This document shows positions 8,249-15,955 of a stretch of DNA of 64,000 bases, one piece after another. A program made the translations under genes and the position numbers. The notes under the pieces were generated by a model that had not been told where the DNA came from, did no database searches, and was given only the letters and a program-made list of their open reading frames with translations. Source of the stretch: Cutibacterium equinum (lineage in GTDB: Bacteria; Actinomycetota; Actinomycetes; Propionibacteriales; Propionibacteriaceae). Numbering within the stretch: the stretch's first letter is position 1; each line of letters begins with the position of its first letter. The DNA lies in the NCBI RefSeq assembly GCF_028021195.1, contig NZ_CP115668.1, forward strand, positions 2,294,001 to 2,358,000. The letters run 5' to 3'.

Positions 8249-9265
8249 TCAATGCTGCGGAGCTGCGGTACTCCCGCGAACGACCAGCGGAGCCGGAACC
8301 ATCTCGCAGGTGGACCCATGGCGGGTCCCCCGCAACTGAGACAGGAGTTTCTCGGCGAGACGCTGACCGATCGCGGCAAAGTCCTGACGCACCGTTGTCA
8401 GCGTCGGCCACACCACATTGCCCAGGACATCGTCGAATCCCACCACGGACATGTCGTCAGGCACCCTGACCCCTAAATCCAGCAACCCGACGATGAGTCC
8501 TGCCGCCATCTCGTCATTGCTGACCACCGTGGCGGTCGCACCGGCAGCCTTGAGGTAGCGGGCAGCCTCCCGTCCCGACGAGGCCGTCCAATCCCCTGCG
8601 ATGACGTCGGGAATCTCGCAGCCGTTGTCCTCCAAACACTCCTGCCAGGCTTGACGACGCACCGCAGCCTGACGAGAATAACTCGGCCCGCTGACAAAGT
8701 GAACGGTCCGATGTCCCAGGGCCAGGAGATAGTCAACTGCGGCGCGCACCCCAGCAGCCTGATCACACCCGATGGTCGAAAATCGCCTGCACGGCGGACC
8801 AGCCATGACGACCGGGATTCCCGCCGGCACGTCAAGCTCGTCGGGGCGATCAAGCTCAAGACCCTCAATGATGAAACCGTCGACCCGACCAGACATCCGC
8901 TTCATGGCGTGCCCATAGGCCTTGACGAGGTCATCGGTGGGCTCGAGGCGGTCCAGGACGACCGCGAAATCGCTCCGCCGAGTGGCGTCAACGATGGACT
9001 GGACGGTGCGCAGCTCCCCGGTGCGAGAAAGATCTGTGGCCAGAACGCCAATGGCACTCGTGCGCCCTGAACGGAGGCTGCGGGCAGCCACATTGGGCGA
9101 ATAACCCACCTCGGCCATGGCCTTGAGCACCTTCTCGACGGTCCGCGGCCGCACAGCATCGGAATGATTGACCACGCGCGAAACGGTCTGCTGGGACACC
9201 CCCGCAGCCGCGGCGACATCGCCCATCGAGGGGCGCGACGACCTCCGGCGCTGTTGCTCGTTCAT
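8249..9265 (-). CDS. LacI-family transcriptional regulator, probably of galactose genes
   Basis: A 338-residue LacI/GalR repressor. The N-terminal HTH and hinge helix read SMGDVAAAAGVSQQTVSRVV and YSPNVAARSLRSGRTSAIGVL. A periplasmic-binding-like effector domain follows, with VSNDEMAAGLIVGLLDLGVRVPDDMSVVGFDD near the end. The ATG at 9265 is preceded by GAAGGGTG, which I prefer to the longer frame from 9352. It lies 87 bp after galK on the same strand, and a candidate operator is in the galK/symporter intergenic region. Control of galactose uptake and phosphorylation is therefore the likely role; the effector is inferred, not seen. Confidence 0.88.
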   Translation of the reverse strand: MNEQQRRRSSRPSMGDVAAAAGVSQQTVSRVVNHSDAVRPRTVEKVLKAMAEVGYSPNVAARSLRSGRTSAIGVLATDLSRTGELRTVQSIVDATRRSDFAVVLDRLEPTDDLVKAYGHAMKRMSGRVDGFIIEGLELDRPDELDVPAGIPVVMAGPPCRRFSTIGCDQAAGVRAAVDYLLALGHRTVHFVSGPSYSRQAAVRRQAWQECLEDNGCEIPDVIAGDWTASSGREAARYLKAAGATATVVSNDEMAAGLIVGLLDLGVRVPDDMSVVGFDDVLGNVVWPTLTTVRQDFAAIGQRLAEKLLSQLRGTRHGSTCEMVPAPLVVRGSTAAPQH

Positions 9266-9352
9266 CGATACACCCTTCACGATGGCAGGCCATCTGCCCG
9301 CATCTGGTTCCTCACCACGTCCGCCGTCGGACTGGCGAGTTCGATCAGTCAA

Positions 9353-10588
9353 TCATTGCACCCGGAGCGCGGCAGGACCTGGGGAGACAACATAAAGATC
9401 GGGGTGGGTGAACCCGGCGTCGTGGAAGGCCTTGACGACCTGCGTGGCAACCTCGTTGCGGACGTCGCGGTCGACCAGAGCGATGGCACAGCCGCCGAAT
9501 CCGCCGCCGGTCATCCGCGCACCGAGGGCGCCGGCGGCCCGGGCCGCGTCGACGGCGGTGTCCAGCTCAGGACAGGTGACCTCGTAATCGTCGCGCAGGG
9601 AGTCGTGGGAGGCGTCCATGAGCGGTCCCACCTCGCGGATACGTCCGGCATCGACGAGCTCGACGAACTGGATGACACGATCATTTTCGGTGACGACGTG
9701 ACGGACACGGCGGGCCATCTCCTCGTCGTCAAGGGCTGCCAAGGCGGCACCAAGGTCGCTGACCTCACGCAGGCTGGCGACGCCGAGAATGCGTGATGCG
9801 TCCTCGCAGGCGCGACGGCGGGCCTCATACTGGCCATCGACGAGGCTGTGGGAGGCGCGGGTGTCGATGACGAGCAGTTCCAGGCCGGCAGCATCGAGGT
9901 CGAAGGGGACCTGACGAACCGACCAGTCCTCGCAGTCGAGGAGGAGGGCGTGACCCTCGGTGGTGCGCAGGGATGCCGTCTGGTCGAGACCTCCGGTAGG
10001 TGCTCCGGCAACGTCGTTCTCCGCAGCGCGGGCAGCATTGACGAGATCTGTACGGCCGGCCTCGGAGTCGGACAGGCCAAGGTCGAACAGATCTGCGAGG
10101 GCCAGCCCGACGCTGCACTCGACGGCTGCTGACGAGGACAGACCCGCTCCCAGGGGTACGCAGGTGACCAGGGCGGCCTCGAATCCGCCGATCTGGTGTC
10201 CGGCCTCGCGCAGTGCCCATGCGACGCCGGCGGTGTAGGCCTGCCAGCCATCGACGGACCCCGGAGCGATCTGATCGACGCTTCCCTCCCAGGAGACGAC
10301 GGACTCGCCAAGCTGAGAGACGAGGACGACCTGGTTGTCGTCGCGACGACGAGCGGCAACGTAGGTGCGGTGAGGCAGGGCCATGGGCAGGCAGAAGCCG
10401 TTGTTGTAGTCCGTGTGCTCACCGATGACGTTGACGCGACCGGGAGCGGCCCAGACGCCGTCGGGGGTGCCGCCAATGCGCTCGGCGAAGAGGTCACGGG
10501 CACGGGCTGCGCCGTCTTCAGCCGACCATGCCGTGCCGATCGTGAAGGTCTCGTGATGTGCCGCGGAGGCGTCAGTTGTCTGCGACAT
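9353..10588 (-). CDS. galK: Galactokinase
   Basis: A GHMP kinase of 411 residues that phosphorylates galactose to galactose 1-phosphate in the Leloir pathway. The galactokinase signature GRVNVIGEHTDYNNGF lies near residue 50. The ATP loop LGAGLSSSAAVECSVGLAL and the C-terminal GARMTGGGFGGCAIAL motif are both intact, and the length is normal. It is divergent from a sodium/solute symporter across a 229-bp intergenic region and is followed by a LacI regulator on the same strand. galT and galE are not in the window; the DUF4921 protein at 32.4-33.7 kb is GalT-like in fold but is not linked to this locus. Confidence 0.96.
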   Translation of the reverse strand: MSQTTDASAAHHETFTIGTAWSAEDGAARARDLFAERIGGTPDGVWAAPGRVNVIGEHTDYNNGFCLPMALPHRTYVAARRRDDNQVVLVSQLGESVVSWEGSVDQIAPGSVDGWQAYTAGVAWALREAGHQIGGFEAALVTCVPLGAGLSSSAAVECSVGLALADLFDLGLSDSEAGRTDLVNAARAAENDVAGAPTGGLDQTASLRTTEGHALLLDCEDWSVRQVPFDLDAAGLELLVIDTRASHSLVDGQYEARRRACEDASRILGVASLREVSDLGAALAALDDEEMARRVRHVVTENDRVIQFVELVDAGRIREVGPLMDASHDSLRDDYEVTCPELDTAVDAARAAGALGARMTGGGFGGCAIALVDRDVRNEVATQVVKAFHDAGFTHPDLYVVSPGPAALRVQ

Positions 10589-10688
10589 GTGTGGCTCCTT
10601 TGCCCGTCAAGAATCGGTGTCAGTGAGGAAGACCGTACGCCGCTACCGACGATGGCAACGACTCCGTGGGCACTTCGCTCACCGATAA

Positions 10689-10702
10689 TGTTTACGTACT
10701 CA
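10689..10702. promoter_or_regulatory. Candidate LacI-type operator between galK and symporter
   Basis: TGTTTACGTACTCA is an imperfect palindrome centred on the CG step (5 of 7 positions symmetric), which is the usual symmetry of LacI/GalR sites. It lies about 100 bp from galK and about 115 bp from the symporter start, in an unusually AT-rich patch of the intergenic region. Position and symmetry are seen; the binding protein is inferred. Confidence 0.35.
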
Positions 10703-10817
10703 AAAATAGCGGGTCGGGGTGGGAGTCCGCCACCCTGGGGTCCTATGGTTCCTCACAGGGCCGATGCCGGCAACGCCACCGTCGGCCCCGCCATGACAGA
10801 AAGGACCACCCCACACA

Positions 10818-12527
10818 ATGCCGTTGGAGACGCTCATCAACGCGGGATTCGTTGACTACCTGATCCTGCTCATCTATTTCGTGTTCGTTCTCGGGATCGG
10901 ACTGGCCGCCAGACACCAGGTGTCCGACTCCCTTGACTTCTTCCTGTCCGGGCGCAGCCTGCCTGGGTGGGTGACAGGGCTGGCGTTCGTGTCAGCCAAC
11001 CTCGGTGCCGTCGAGATCATGGGTATGTCAGCCAATGGCGCCCAGATCGGCATCCCGACCGTGCACTACTTCTGGATCGGCGCCATCCCGGCGATGGTCT
11101 TCCTCGGCATCGTCATGATGCCCTTCTACTACGGCTCCGGGGTGCGCTCGGTGCCGGAGTTCATGCTCAAACGATTCGGGCCTGCCGCTCACTTGGTCAA
11201 TGCGATCTCCTTCGCGCTCGCCCAGTTGCTCATCGCTGGCATCAACCTCTACCTGCTCGGGACGATCGTCCATGCTCTGCTGGGATGGCCACTGTGGGTC
11301 GCCCTCATCGTCGCCGCGGTGATCGTGCTCGCCTACATCAGCCTTGGTGGCTTGTCGGCGGCCATTTACAACGAGGTGTTGCAGTTCTTCGTCATCGTCG
11401 CCTCCCTGCTGCCACTGGTCGTCATCGGTCTGCACCGTGTCGGCGGATGGAACGGGCTCAAGGCCAAGATCACCGCTGCGGCGCAAGCCCATCCCGACAC
11501 CGTGACCCCAGCCGCCCAGCAGTTGCACTCCTGGCCCGGTCAGGCGCTGTCGGGATTCACCAACCCGGTGATGTCGGTCATTGGCATCACCCTGGGACTC
11601 GGATTCGTGCTGTCCTTCGGCTACTGGACGACCAACTTCGTCGAGGTGCAGCGTGCCATGGCCTCTGATTCGTTGTCGTCGGCGCGCAAGACACCAATCA
11701 TCGGCGCCTTCCCGAAGATGCTGGTGCCGTTCCTCACCGTTCTTCCCGGCATGTTGGCGGCAGTGCTCGTTCCCGAGATTGCTCGGATGAAGGCGGGCGA
11801 GCATGTCGCCGGTGGCGCGTCGGGCAACGCCGTTCAGTACAACGACTCGGTGCTGTTCCTCATCCGCAACCTCTTGCCGACTGGTCTGACGGGTATTGCG
11901 ATCACGGGCCTGCTGGCGGCCTTCATGGCCGGTATGGCCGCGAATATCTCGGCGTTCAACACCGTCTTCAGCGTGGACATCTGGCAGCACTACGTGCGCA
12001 AGAACAAGTCTGACGTCTACTACGTCAAGGTTGGCCGAATCGCCACGGTCATCGCGACTGTCATTGCTATTGGAACCGCGTTCCTGGCATCTGGTTTCTC
12101 CAACATCATGGACTACCTGCAGACCCTCTTCGGGTTCTTCAACGCCCCGCTGTTCGCGACGTTCATCCTTGGCATGTTCTGGAAGAAGTCGACCCCGCAC
12201 GCCGGCTGGTCGGGGCTCGTCGTCGGTACTCTCAGCGCCGTGACGGTGTGGATCATGAGCCTCAATGGGGTGTTCACCTTGCCGGGTCAGGGAACTGCGT
12301 TCCTGGCTGCCACGGTCGGATTCCTCGCCGACATCATCGTCAGCATTGTGGTTTCGCTGTTCACAACACCGAAACCGGCTGCCGAACTCGTCGGTCTGGT
12401 GTATTCGGAGACGCCGAAGGAAAGCCTCGTCGATCCGCACGAGAAGAGCCTGCCGTGGTATCGACGCACAGTTCCGCTCGGCATGACCGTGCTTGCCATC
12501 ACCGTCGTTCTCAACATCGTTTTCTGA
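10818..12527 (+). CDS. Sodium/solute symporter (SSS family), likely galactose or related sugar
   Basis: A protein of 569 residues with 13 to 14 hydrophobic segments. It carries the SSS hallmarks SDSLDFFLSGRSLPGW near residue 36, the MGMSANGAQIGIPT loop after helix 1, the SFGYWTTNFVEVQRAM segment after the 7th-8th helix and AAFMAGMAANISAFNTVFSVDIW (sodium-site region) near residue 370. SSS proteins couple sodium entry to uptake of sugars, amino acids or vitamins. Linkage to galK and a LacI regulator points to a hexose. The ATG at 10818 follows AGAAAGGAC. Eleven bases separate its stop from the next gene, which makes a two-gene operon. Confidence 0.88.
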   Translation: MPLETLINAGFVDYLILLIYFVFVLGIGLAARHQVSDSLDFFLSGRSLPGWVTGLAFVSANLGAVEIMGMSANGAQIGIPTVHYFWIGAIPAMVFLGIVMMPFYYGSGVRSVPEFMLKRFGPAAHLVNAISFALAQLLIAGINLYLLGTIVHALLGWPLWVALIVAAVIVLAYISLGGLSAAIYNEVLQFFVIVASLLPLVVIGLHRVGGWNGLKAKITAAAQAHPDTVTPAAQQLHSWPGQALSGFTNPVMSVIGITLGLGFVLSFGYWTTNFVEVQRAMASDSLSSARKTPIIGAFPKMLVPFLTVLPGMLAAVLVPEIARMKAGEHVAGGASGNAVQYNDSVLFLIRNLLPTGLTGIAITGLLAAFMAGMAANISAFNTVFSVDIWQHYVRKNKSDVYYVKVGRIATVIATVIAIGTAFLASGFSNIMDYLQTLFGFFNAPLFATFILGMFWKKSTPHAGWSGLVVGTLSAVTVWIMSLNGVFTLPGQGTAFLAATVGFLADIIVSIVVSLFTTPKPAAELVGLVYSETPKESLVDPHEKSLPWYRRTVPLGMTVLAITVVLNIVF

Positions 12528-12537
12528 GGAGGTTGTC

Positions 12538-12810
12538 ATGACCAACGAAACTTCCACGGCCCGTCGCAATCGTCGCAAGGTCGCCCGCGCGATGGATATT
12601 CGTACCGTCATTGGTGAGTTGCTTGCGCTCTATGGCGTCATTCTGACGATCACCGGCCTGATCAAGGGGGCAGATGCTCGAGCCGACGTGTGGGCCGGGA
12701 TCTGTCTGCTCATCGCCGGAGCAGCATTCCTGCTGTGGGCGAAGATTCGCCCGGTCAAGGTGCCTGAGGCCCCAAGACAGGCCGATTCCGGCCAGCTCGA
12801 GGAGAGCTGA
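12538..12810 (+). CDS. Small two-helix membrane protein paired with the symporter
   Basis: A 90-residue protein. A basic N-terminus (TARRNRRKVARAMD) is followed by two hydrophobic helices (about 27-43 and 53-71), then a charged tail. The ATG at 12538 has a strong GAGGAGG site overlapping the symporter stop. The longer frame from 12493 would lie inside the symporter gene. Small membrane proteins of this size often follow SSS genes and may help assembly or activity, but the role here is inferred from position only. Confidence 0.75.
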   Translation: MTNETSTARRNRRKVARAMDIRTVIGELLALYGVILTITGLIKGADARADVWAGICLLIAGAAFLLWAKIRPVKVPEAPRQADSGQLEES

Positions 12811-12899
12811 CACCAGGTGATACCTGCGCTGAGTTGACCGAATCGCTGAGCTGTTGGATCGCTGAGCTTGGTTGGATTCGGCGCAGGATGACTTCAAAC

Positions 12900-12930
12900 T
12901 GGCCGGGCCGTGCATGACGCGGCCCGGCCA
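12900..12930 (+). terminator. GC-rich hairpin after the symporter operon
   Basis: A perfect 11-bp stem (12900-12910 against 12920-12930) with a 9-base loop, about 90 bases after the last stop codon. There is no T run. The rest of 12811-13166 shows no gene; the start of the stretch repeats the words CGCTGAGT / CGCTGAGC several times. Confidence 0.6.
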
Positions 12931-13166
12931 CATCGTCACTGAGCGATGCCGCCACTGTTGCCATGCGCACCAACCCCGACGCGGTCCAGCGCGTGCACCG
13001 CACACCCCGTCCCCGCGTGAGTCGGACATGCACCACCAGCGTCAGTCAGAACGCCCAGAATCGCCATCCCACACAAGTCGGAATGCACCCATGAGCCGCG
13101 CGCAACAGGCCACGGCACTGCGAACCGTTTCTGGGACGTCACGGCCCGCTTGGGTCGTGATGGGGT

Positions 13167-13652
13167 TCAGACGTTTTGCCGATATCCGCGCGATTTGTCG
13201 AGGCGATGGGCGACGTCGACAGCCAAATCGTCCATTTCCTTGGGATCCCCGCCGCCAGGACGAACGATGTGAGTGCGTCCGACTTGGCCGTGATAGAGGG
13301 TGAGACGGGAACGTGACTGCGTGAGAGCGGCCTTGGTGACCTTGTCCCAGGTGCCGCGGCGATCCTGTCCGGCACCGTGGATGTGATAGCCCTCGTCGTC
13401 GAGGTCGACGTACAGCTTCATGTGAACCATCGACCAGGCGGCAATGATGGCCAGGGCGATGCCGCATGCGAGAACGGCGATGAACAGGATGGTCACGGCT
13501 TCGTGCCACTTGTTGGCGACACTGATGATCATCAGGACGGCTCCGATGATCGAGATGACGCCGGCGACGATGAATCCACGAATTGGCGGCTCCGGGGACA
13601 TGACGTGCCGGCTCGCGCCAGGAGGAAGATCCGTCACGTCCTTCTTGGCCAT
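13167..13652 (-). CDS. Membrane protein with two helices and a PH-like C-terminal domain
   Basis: A 161-residue protein. A short cytoplasmic N-terminus precedes two hydrophobic helices (about 26-46 and 54-74). The C-terminal half is soluble and beta-rich, starting MKLYVDLDDEGYHIHGAG and containing RGTWDKVTKAALT and RLTLYHG. This layout resembles small actinobacterial PH-domain-like membrane proteins, but I do not recognise a named family. It lies between the galactose block and tRNA-Ser. Function unknown. Confidence 0.7.
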   Translation of the reverse strand: MAKKDVTDLPPGASRHVMSPEPPIRGFIVAGVISIIGAVLMIISVANKWHEAVTILFIAVLACGIALAIIAAWSMVHMKLYVDLDDEGYHIHGAGQDRRGTWDKVTKAALTQSRSRLTLYHGQVGRTHIVRPGGGDPKEMDDLAVDVAHRLDKSRGYRQNV

Positions 13653-13731
13653 CCCAATCTCCCGTCGCTACAAGGTTGATCTGTGAGGCTCGACCCCCGG
13701 GTACCCGGTGTGAGGGGGCAGGCCCTCATGG

Positions 13732-13814
13732 CGGCGAGAGTGGGATTCGAACCCACGGAGGTTGCCCTCGGCCGCTTTCAAGGCGGCTGCACTCGTCCAC
13801 TATGCGATCTCGCC
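13732..13814 (-). tRNA. tRNA-Ser (anticodon TGA)
   Basis: A class II tRNA on the minus strand. The acceptor stem is GGCGAGA/TCTCGCC, the anticodon arm CCGC-CTTGAAA-GCGG gives TGA, and a long variable arm and T arm GTGGG-TTCGAAT-CCCAC are present. The CCA end is encoded at 13729-13731. It reads the UCA family of serine codons. Confidence 0.95.
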
Positions 13815-13933
13815 AACCGGGCTCGGCCCGGTGGTCACATCTTAGCCATGATTCAGCGGTGCCATTCACCGTGTGGGGCTTCGACGGTGAAGCTTGGGCG
13901 AGATCTGCTACGCGGCACAGGTACTGCACGGGG

Positions 13934-14117
13934 TCTCGCGTGGGCATCACACAGGTTCTCGCGTGGGCATCACACAGGTTCTCGCGTGGGCATCACACAG
14001 GTTCTCGCGTGGGCATTTTGCGGTGTCTCGCGTGAGCATCACACAGGTTCTCGCGTGGGCATTTTGCGGAGTCTCGCGTGAGCATCACACAGGATGTCGC
14101 TTCGGCATCACTCGAGC
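13934..14117. repeat. Eight-copy 23-bp tandem array
   Basis: A strict 23-bp period begins at 13934, 13957, 13980, 14003, 14026, 14049, 14072 and 14095. The unit begins TCTCGCGTGGGCATCACACA. Two variants alternate: most units carry GCATCACACAGG and two carry GCATTTTGCGG; the last unit is degenerate. The period is not a multiple of three, so this is not a coding repeat. There are no unique spacers, so it is not a CRISPR array. It lies upstream of tRNA-Ser and downstream of the exported-protein gene at 14230. Confidence 0.93.
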
Positions 14118-14229
14118 TGCGGCCCTGCCTCTGGAACGTTGGCGCTCCACCGTCGCCCCATGGGCGCTGCGCAAAGCCCATTGCGCGGCGCTGATGTCAG
14201 GTACTCCCTCGCTGCCGTCAGATACTCCC

Positions 14230-15159
14230 TTATTGCGTTTCGGGTTTTGTTAGTACTGCGATGAGTTCGTTGACTTTGAGTGGTTTGGATGATGAGCGTG
14301 TCGTGATGATCTGGCCGGACTGGCTGCCTGAGCGCCAGTGTACTGTCCAGACTTCGGTCATGCGAAGGGTGTAGTCGCCCGGATGCTGGTACATGTAGCC
14401 GCAGTCGGGGGATTGGGCTCGCGGGTCAGCAGTGGTGGGGCGGGGAGTCGTGTGAGAACAGTGAACCGTTTTCTCTCCGGTTTCATAGATGGTTTCGGAC
14501 CTCTGGGCGTCAAGGGAGACCACGATTCCATGGGCGGAGTCGTGTGCGGTGTGATGTCCACCCTTGGGGTTGTGGAACCACAACGGCTGTCCCACGGCTG
14601 TGATATTCCACTTGTTGGCCGAAGGAGACGGCTGGACATCGATGACGGGTTTGGTCAATCGGATACTGGTTGCGATATCAATCGACCAGGCTCTGATCTC
14701 CTCAGCAGTGCGGCCTGTAGGCGTCTGGGGTGCACGATGCGGGGTCCGATGGTCAGGCGTGGGTGTGGAGTCGTGGCTGTGCAGCCCTGGTAGATACGGC
14801 ATCCTGGTGAGGGACAAGATCGCTGAGTCAACATAGGGATCAGTCCCCGATAGCTTGGGTAATCCAGGAGACCCAGACGAGCCTGGTGAGTCTGGCGAGG
14901 TGTGGCCACGATGGGAGCCACCACCGCCATGACGACGCTTGTGATGGGAACCCCTGTAACCCGGATTGTGGTACTTGGCCCCCTTCTCCGGATCGATCAC
15001 AGGCCTCCGATGGTAGCCATGTCTGTGGTAGATCACAGTGACTTCACCGGGGGTTTCCGCGTCCAGTACCCCCCGATTTCCCTCCGCAAACGCCTGCATC
15101 GACATGAAACCAACATGAAGAAGCGCAAGCCCGACACATGAACACATCACTTTTCGCAT
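14230..15159 (-). CDS. Exported protein of the duplicated cassette, copy 1
   Basis: A 309-residue protein. An N-terminal hydrophobic stretch (MCSCVGLALLHVGFMSMQAF) works as a signal sequence. A Gly/His/Ser-rich low-complexity zone (residues 65-95) is followed by a C-terminal domain from about 150 to the end. That domain has NKWNITAVGQPLWFHNP, two cysteines in a CSH...DCGYMY pattern, HPGDYTLRMTEVWTVHW and a basic end. The YxHPGDYT...WxVxW pattern recalls PKD-like domains of actinobacterial exported proteins, but this is a loose likeness. From residue 53 on it is nearly identical to the copy at 23148; the first 52 residues are unrelated in sequence. Its start lies 13 bp inside the upstream lipoprotein gene. 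Function unknown. Confidence 0.75.
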   Translation of the reverse strand: MRKVMCSCVGLALLHVGFMSMQAFAEGNRGVLDAETPGEVTVIYHRHGYHRRPVIDPEKGAKYHNPGYRGSHHKRRHGGGGSHRGHTSPDSPGSSGSPGLPKLSGTDPYVDSAILSLTRMPYLPGLHSHDSTPTPDHRTPHRAPQTPTGRTAEEIRAWSIDIATSIRLTKPVIDVQPSPSANKWNITAVGQPLWFHNPKGGHHTAHDSAHGIVVSLDAQRSETIYETGEKTVHCSHTTPRPTTADPRAQSPDCGYMYQHPGDYTLRMTEVWTVHWRSGSQSGQIITTRSSSKPLKVNELIAVLTKPETQ

Positions 15160-15815
15160 GTGTCTACACCCCCCGAAAATCCGTCAACGATGACAAGTTT
15201 GCCTTTTTCTCGAATCATCGAGAGAGTGTTCTGTCGCAGATTCCCCCGTGCCATCTCTTTCCCAGCATCATCGACAAAGACCCAACCCCGCTGATCTGCA
15301 CACGACTTGATCGTTATGTCGTATCCCGGTTCCGTCTTGATCCGAGACAGAGTCATTTCTCCGAACCCAGCCGATTCCGGAGTGACATGGTGCCCCCGTT
15401 TCTTGACCTTCGTGTAATACTCCTGCAGGGCTCCCTCCCACGGGTCGCCAACCACTTCCCTCAGCCCTGTCGGTAGAACCTTCCCTCCGCCCTCTTCCTC
15501 GAACAGCAGCGACTGCTCCATGTACGTCTCGTAAACCTTCTTGGCCTCCAGGAACAGCGCGTCCTGCGTGGTCCCGGGAACCGGGGTCGCCGTCGCTTTC
15601 ACCAACCTCGGCTCATCCGACCTCGGCGTGGAAGTCGATCTCGGCGTGGGAGTCGAGCTCGTCGTCACCGCACCGGGCGCAGGAGTCACTCCACCCATCG
15701 CCCCAGAAGCGCCGTCATCACCACCACAGGCAGCCGTCCCCAACATCACCACGAAAGCAGTTACCATCGCCAAACGCCGTCGACAGCCTCCGGCGTGCTC
15801 ACCATTCATCACCAT
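15147..15815 (-). CDS. Putative lipoprotein of the duplicated cassette, copy 1
   Basis: A 222-residue protein. A basic n-region (GCRRRLAM) and hydrophobic core lead to a lipobox-like LGTAAC at about residue 30. A Pro/Thr/Ser linker follows (residues 45-80), with TPTPRSTSTPRS units missing from copy 2. The globular part starts with EAKKVYETYMEQ and ends with a strand-rich segment (CADQRGWVFVDD). The first about 115 residues nearly match copy 2; the rest is only partly similar. It overlaps the exported-protein gene by 13 bp, so the pair is translationally coupled. I chose the ATG at 15815; a GTG at 15839 is in frame. No family was recognised. Confidence 0.72.
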   Translation of the reverse strand: MVMNGEHAGGCRRRLAMVTAFVVMLGTAACGGDDGASGAMGGVTPAPGAVTTSSTPTPRSTSTPRSDEPRLVKATATPVPGTTQDALFLEAKKVYETYMEQSLLFEEEGGGKVLPTGLREVVGDPWEGALQEYYTKVKKRGHHVTPESAGFGEMTLSRIKTEPGYDITIKSCADQRGWVFVDDAGKEMARGNLRQNTLSMIREKGKLVIVDGFSGGVDTCEK

Positions 15816-15862
15816 GACGACAATCCTGAAGCCCCACACAACCGTTGAGAACCCCCGAAACC

Positions 15863-15897
15863 AAAATCTGTGGAAAACCCCGAAAATCTGTGGATAA
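15863..15897 (-). promoter_or_regulatory. DnaA-box-like promoter element of cassette copy 1
   Basis: On the minus strand a perfect TTATCCACA (15889-15897) begins a pair of 12-bp direct repeats TCCACAGATTTT whose starts are 20 bp apart (15883-15894 and 15863-15874), about 50 bp upstream of the lipoprotein start. The same element is conserved in copy 2. The spacing of two helical turns suits a protein bound to one face. Confidence 0.5.
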
Positions 15898-15955
15898 CAT
15901 CGTTCGGTCGAGTGAGGGACCTGGCATCCACCCCACCCTGTGGCACGCTTGAAGC

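Larger units (their letters stand above)
14225..15897. repeat. Inverted repeat copy 1: two-gene exported-protein cassette
   Basis: This segment is the reverse complement of the segment at 22428-24082. Homology ends abruptly at AATAAGGG just past the exported-protein stop codon and, on the other side, at the exact first base of a TTATCCACA box. About 780 bp at one end (14225-15003) and about 430 bp at the other (15470-15897) are nearly identical to copy 2. The middle differs strongly. The two copies bracket about 6.5 kb. Confidence 0.9.

Noticed and set aside
11028-12611. 527-codon frame on the minus strand opposite the symporter gene
   Set aside because: It mirrors the membrane-protein gene, is rich in Arg/Glu/His/Asp from antisense of hydrophobic codons, and has no family likeness. 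A shadow caused by high GC.
13934-14117. CRISPR array
   Set aside because: Units are contiguous with no unique spacers, the period is 23 bp, and no cas gene is in the window.
13683-14253. Frames with repeated SRVGITQVLAWASHRF-like peptides over the tandem array
   Set aside because: The 23-bp period shifts the frame in each unit, and the frames run through tRNA-Ser on the other strand.
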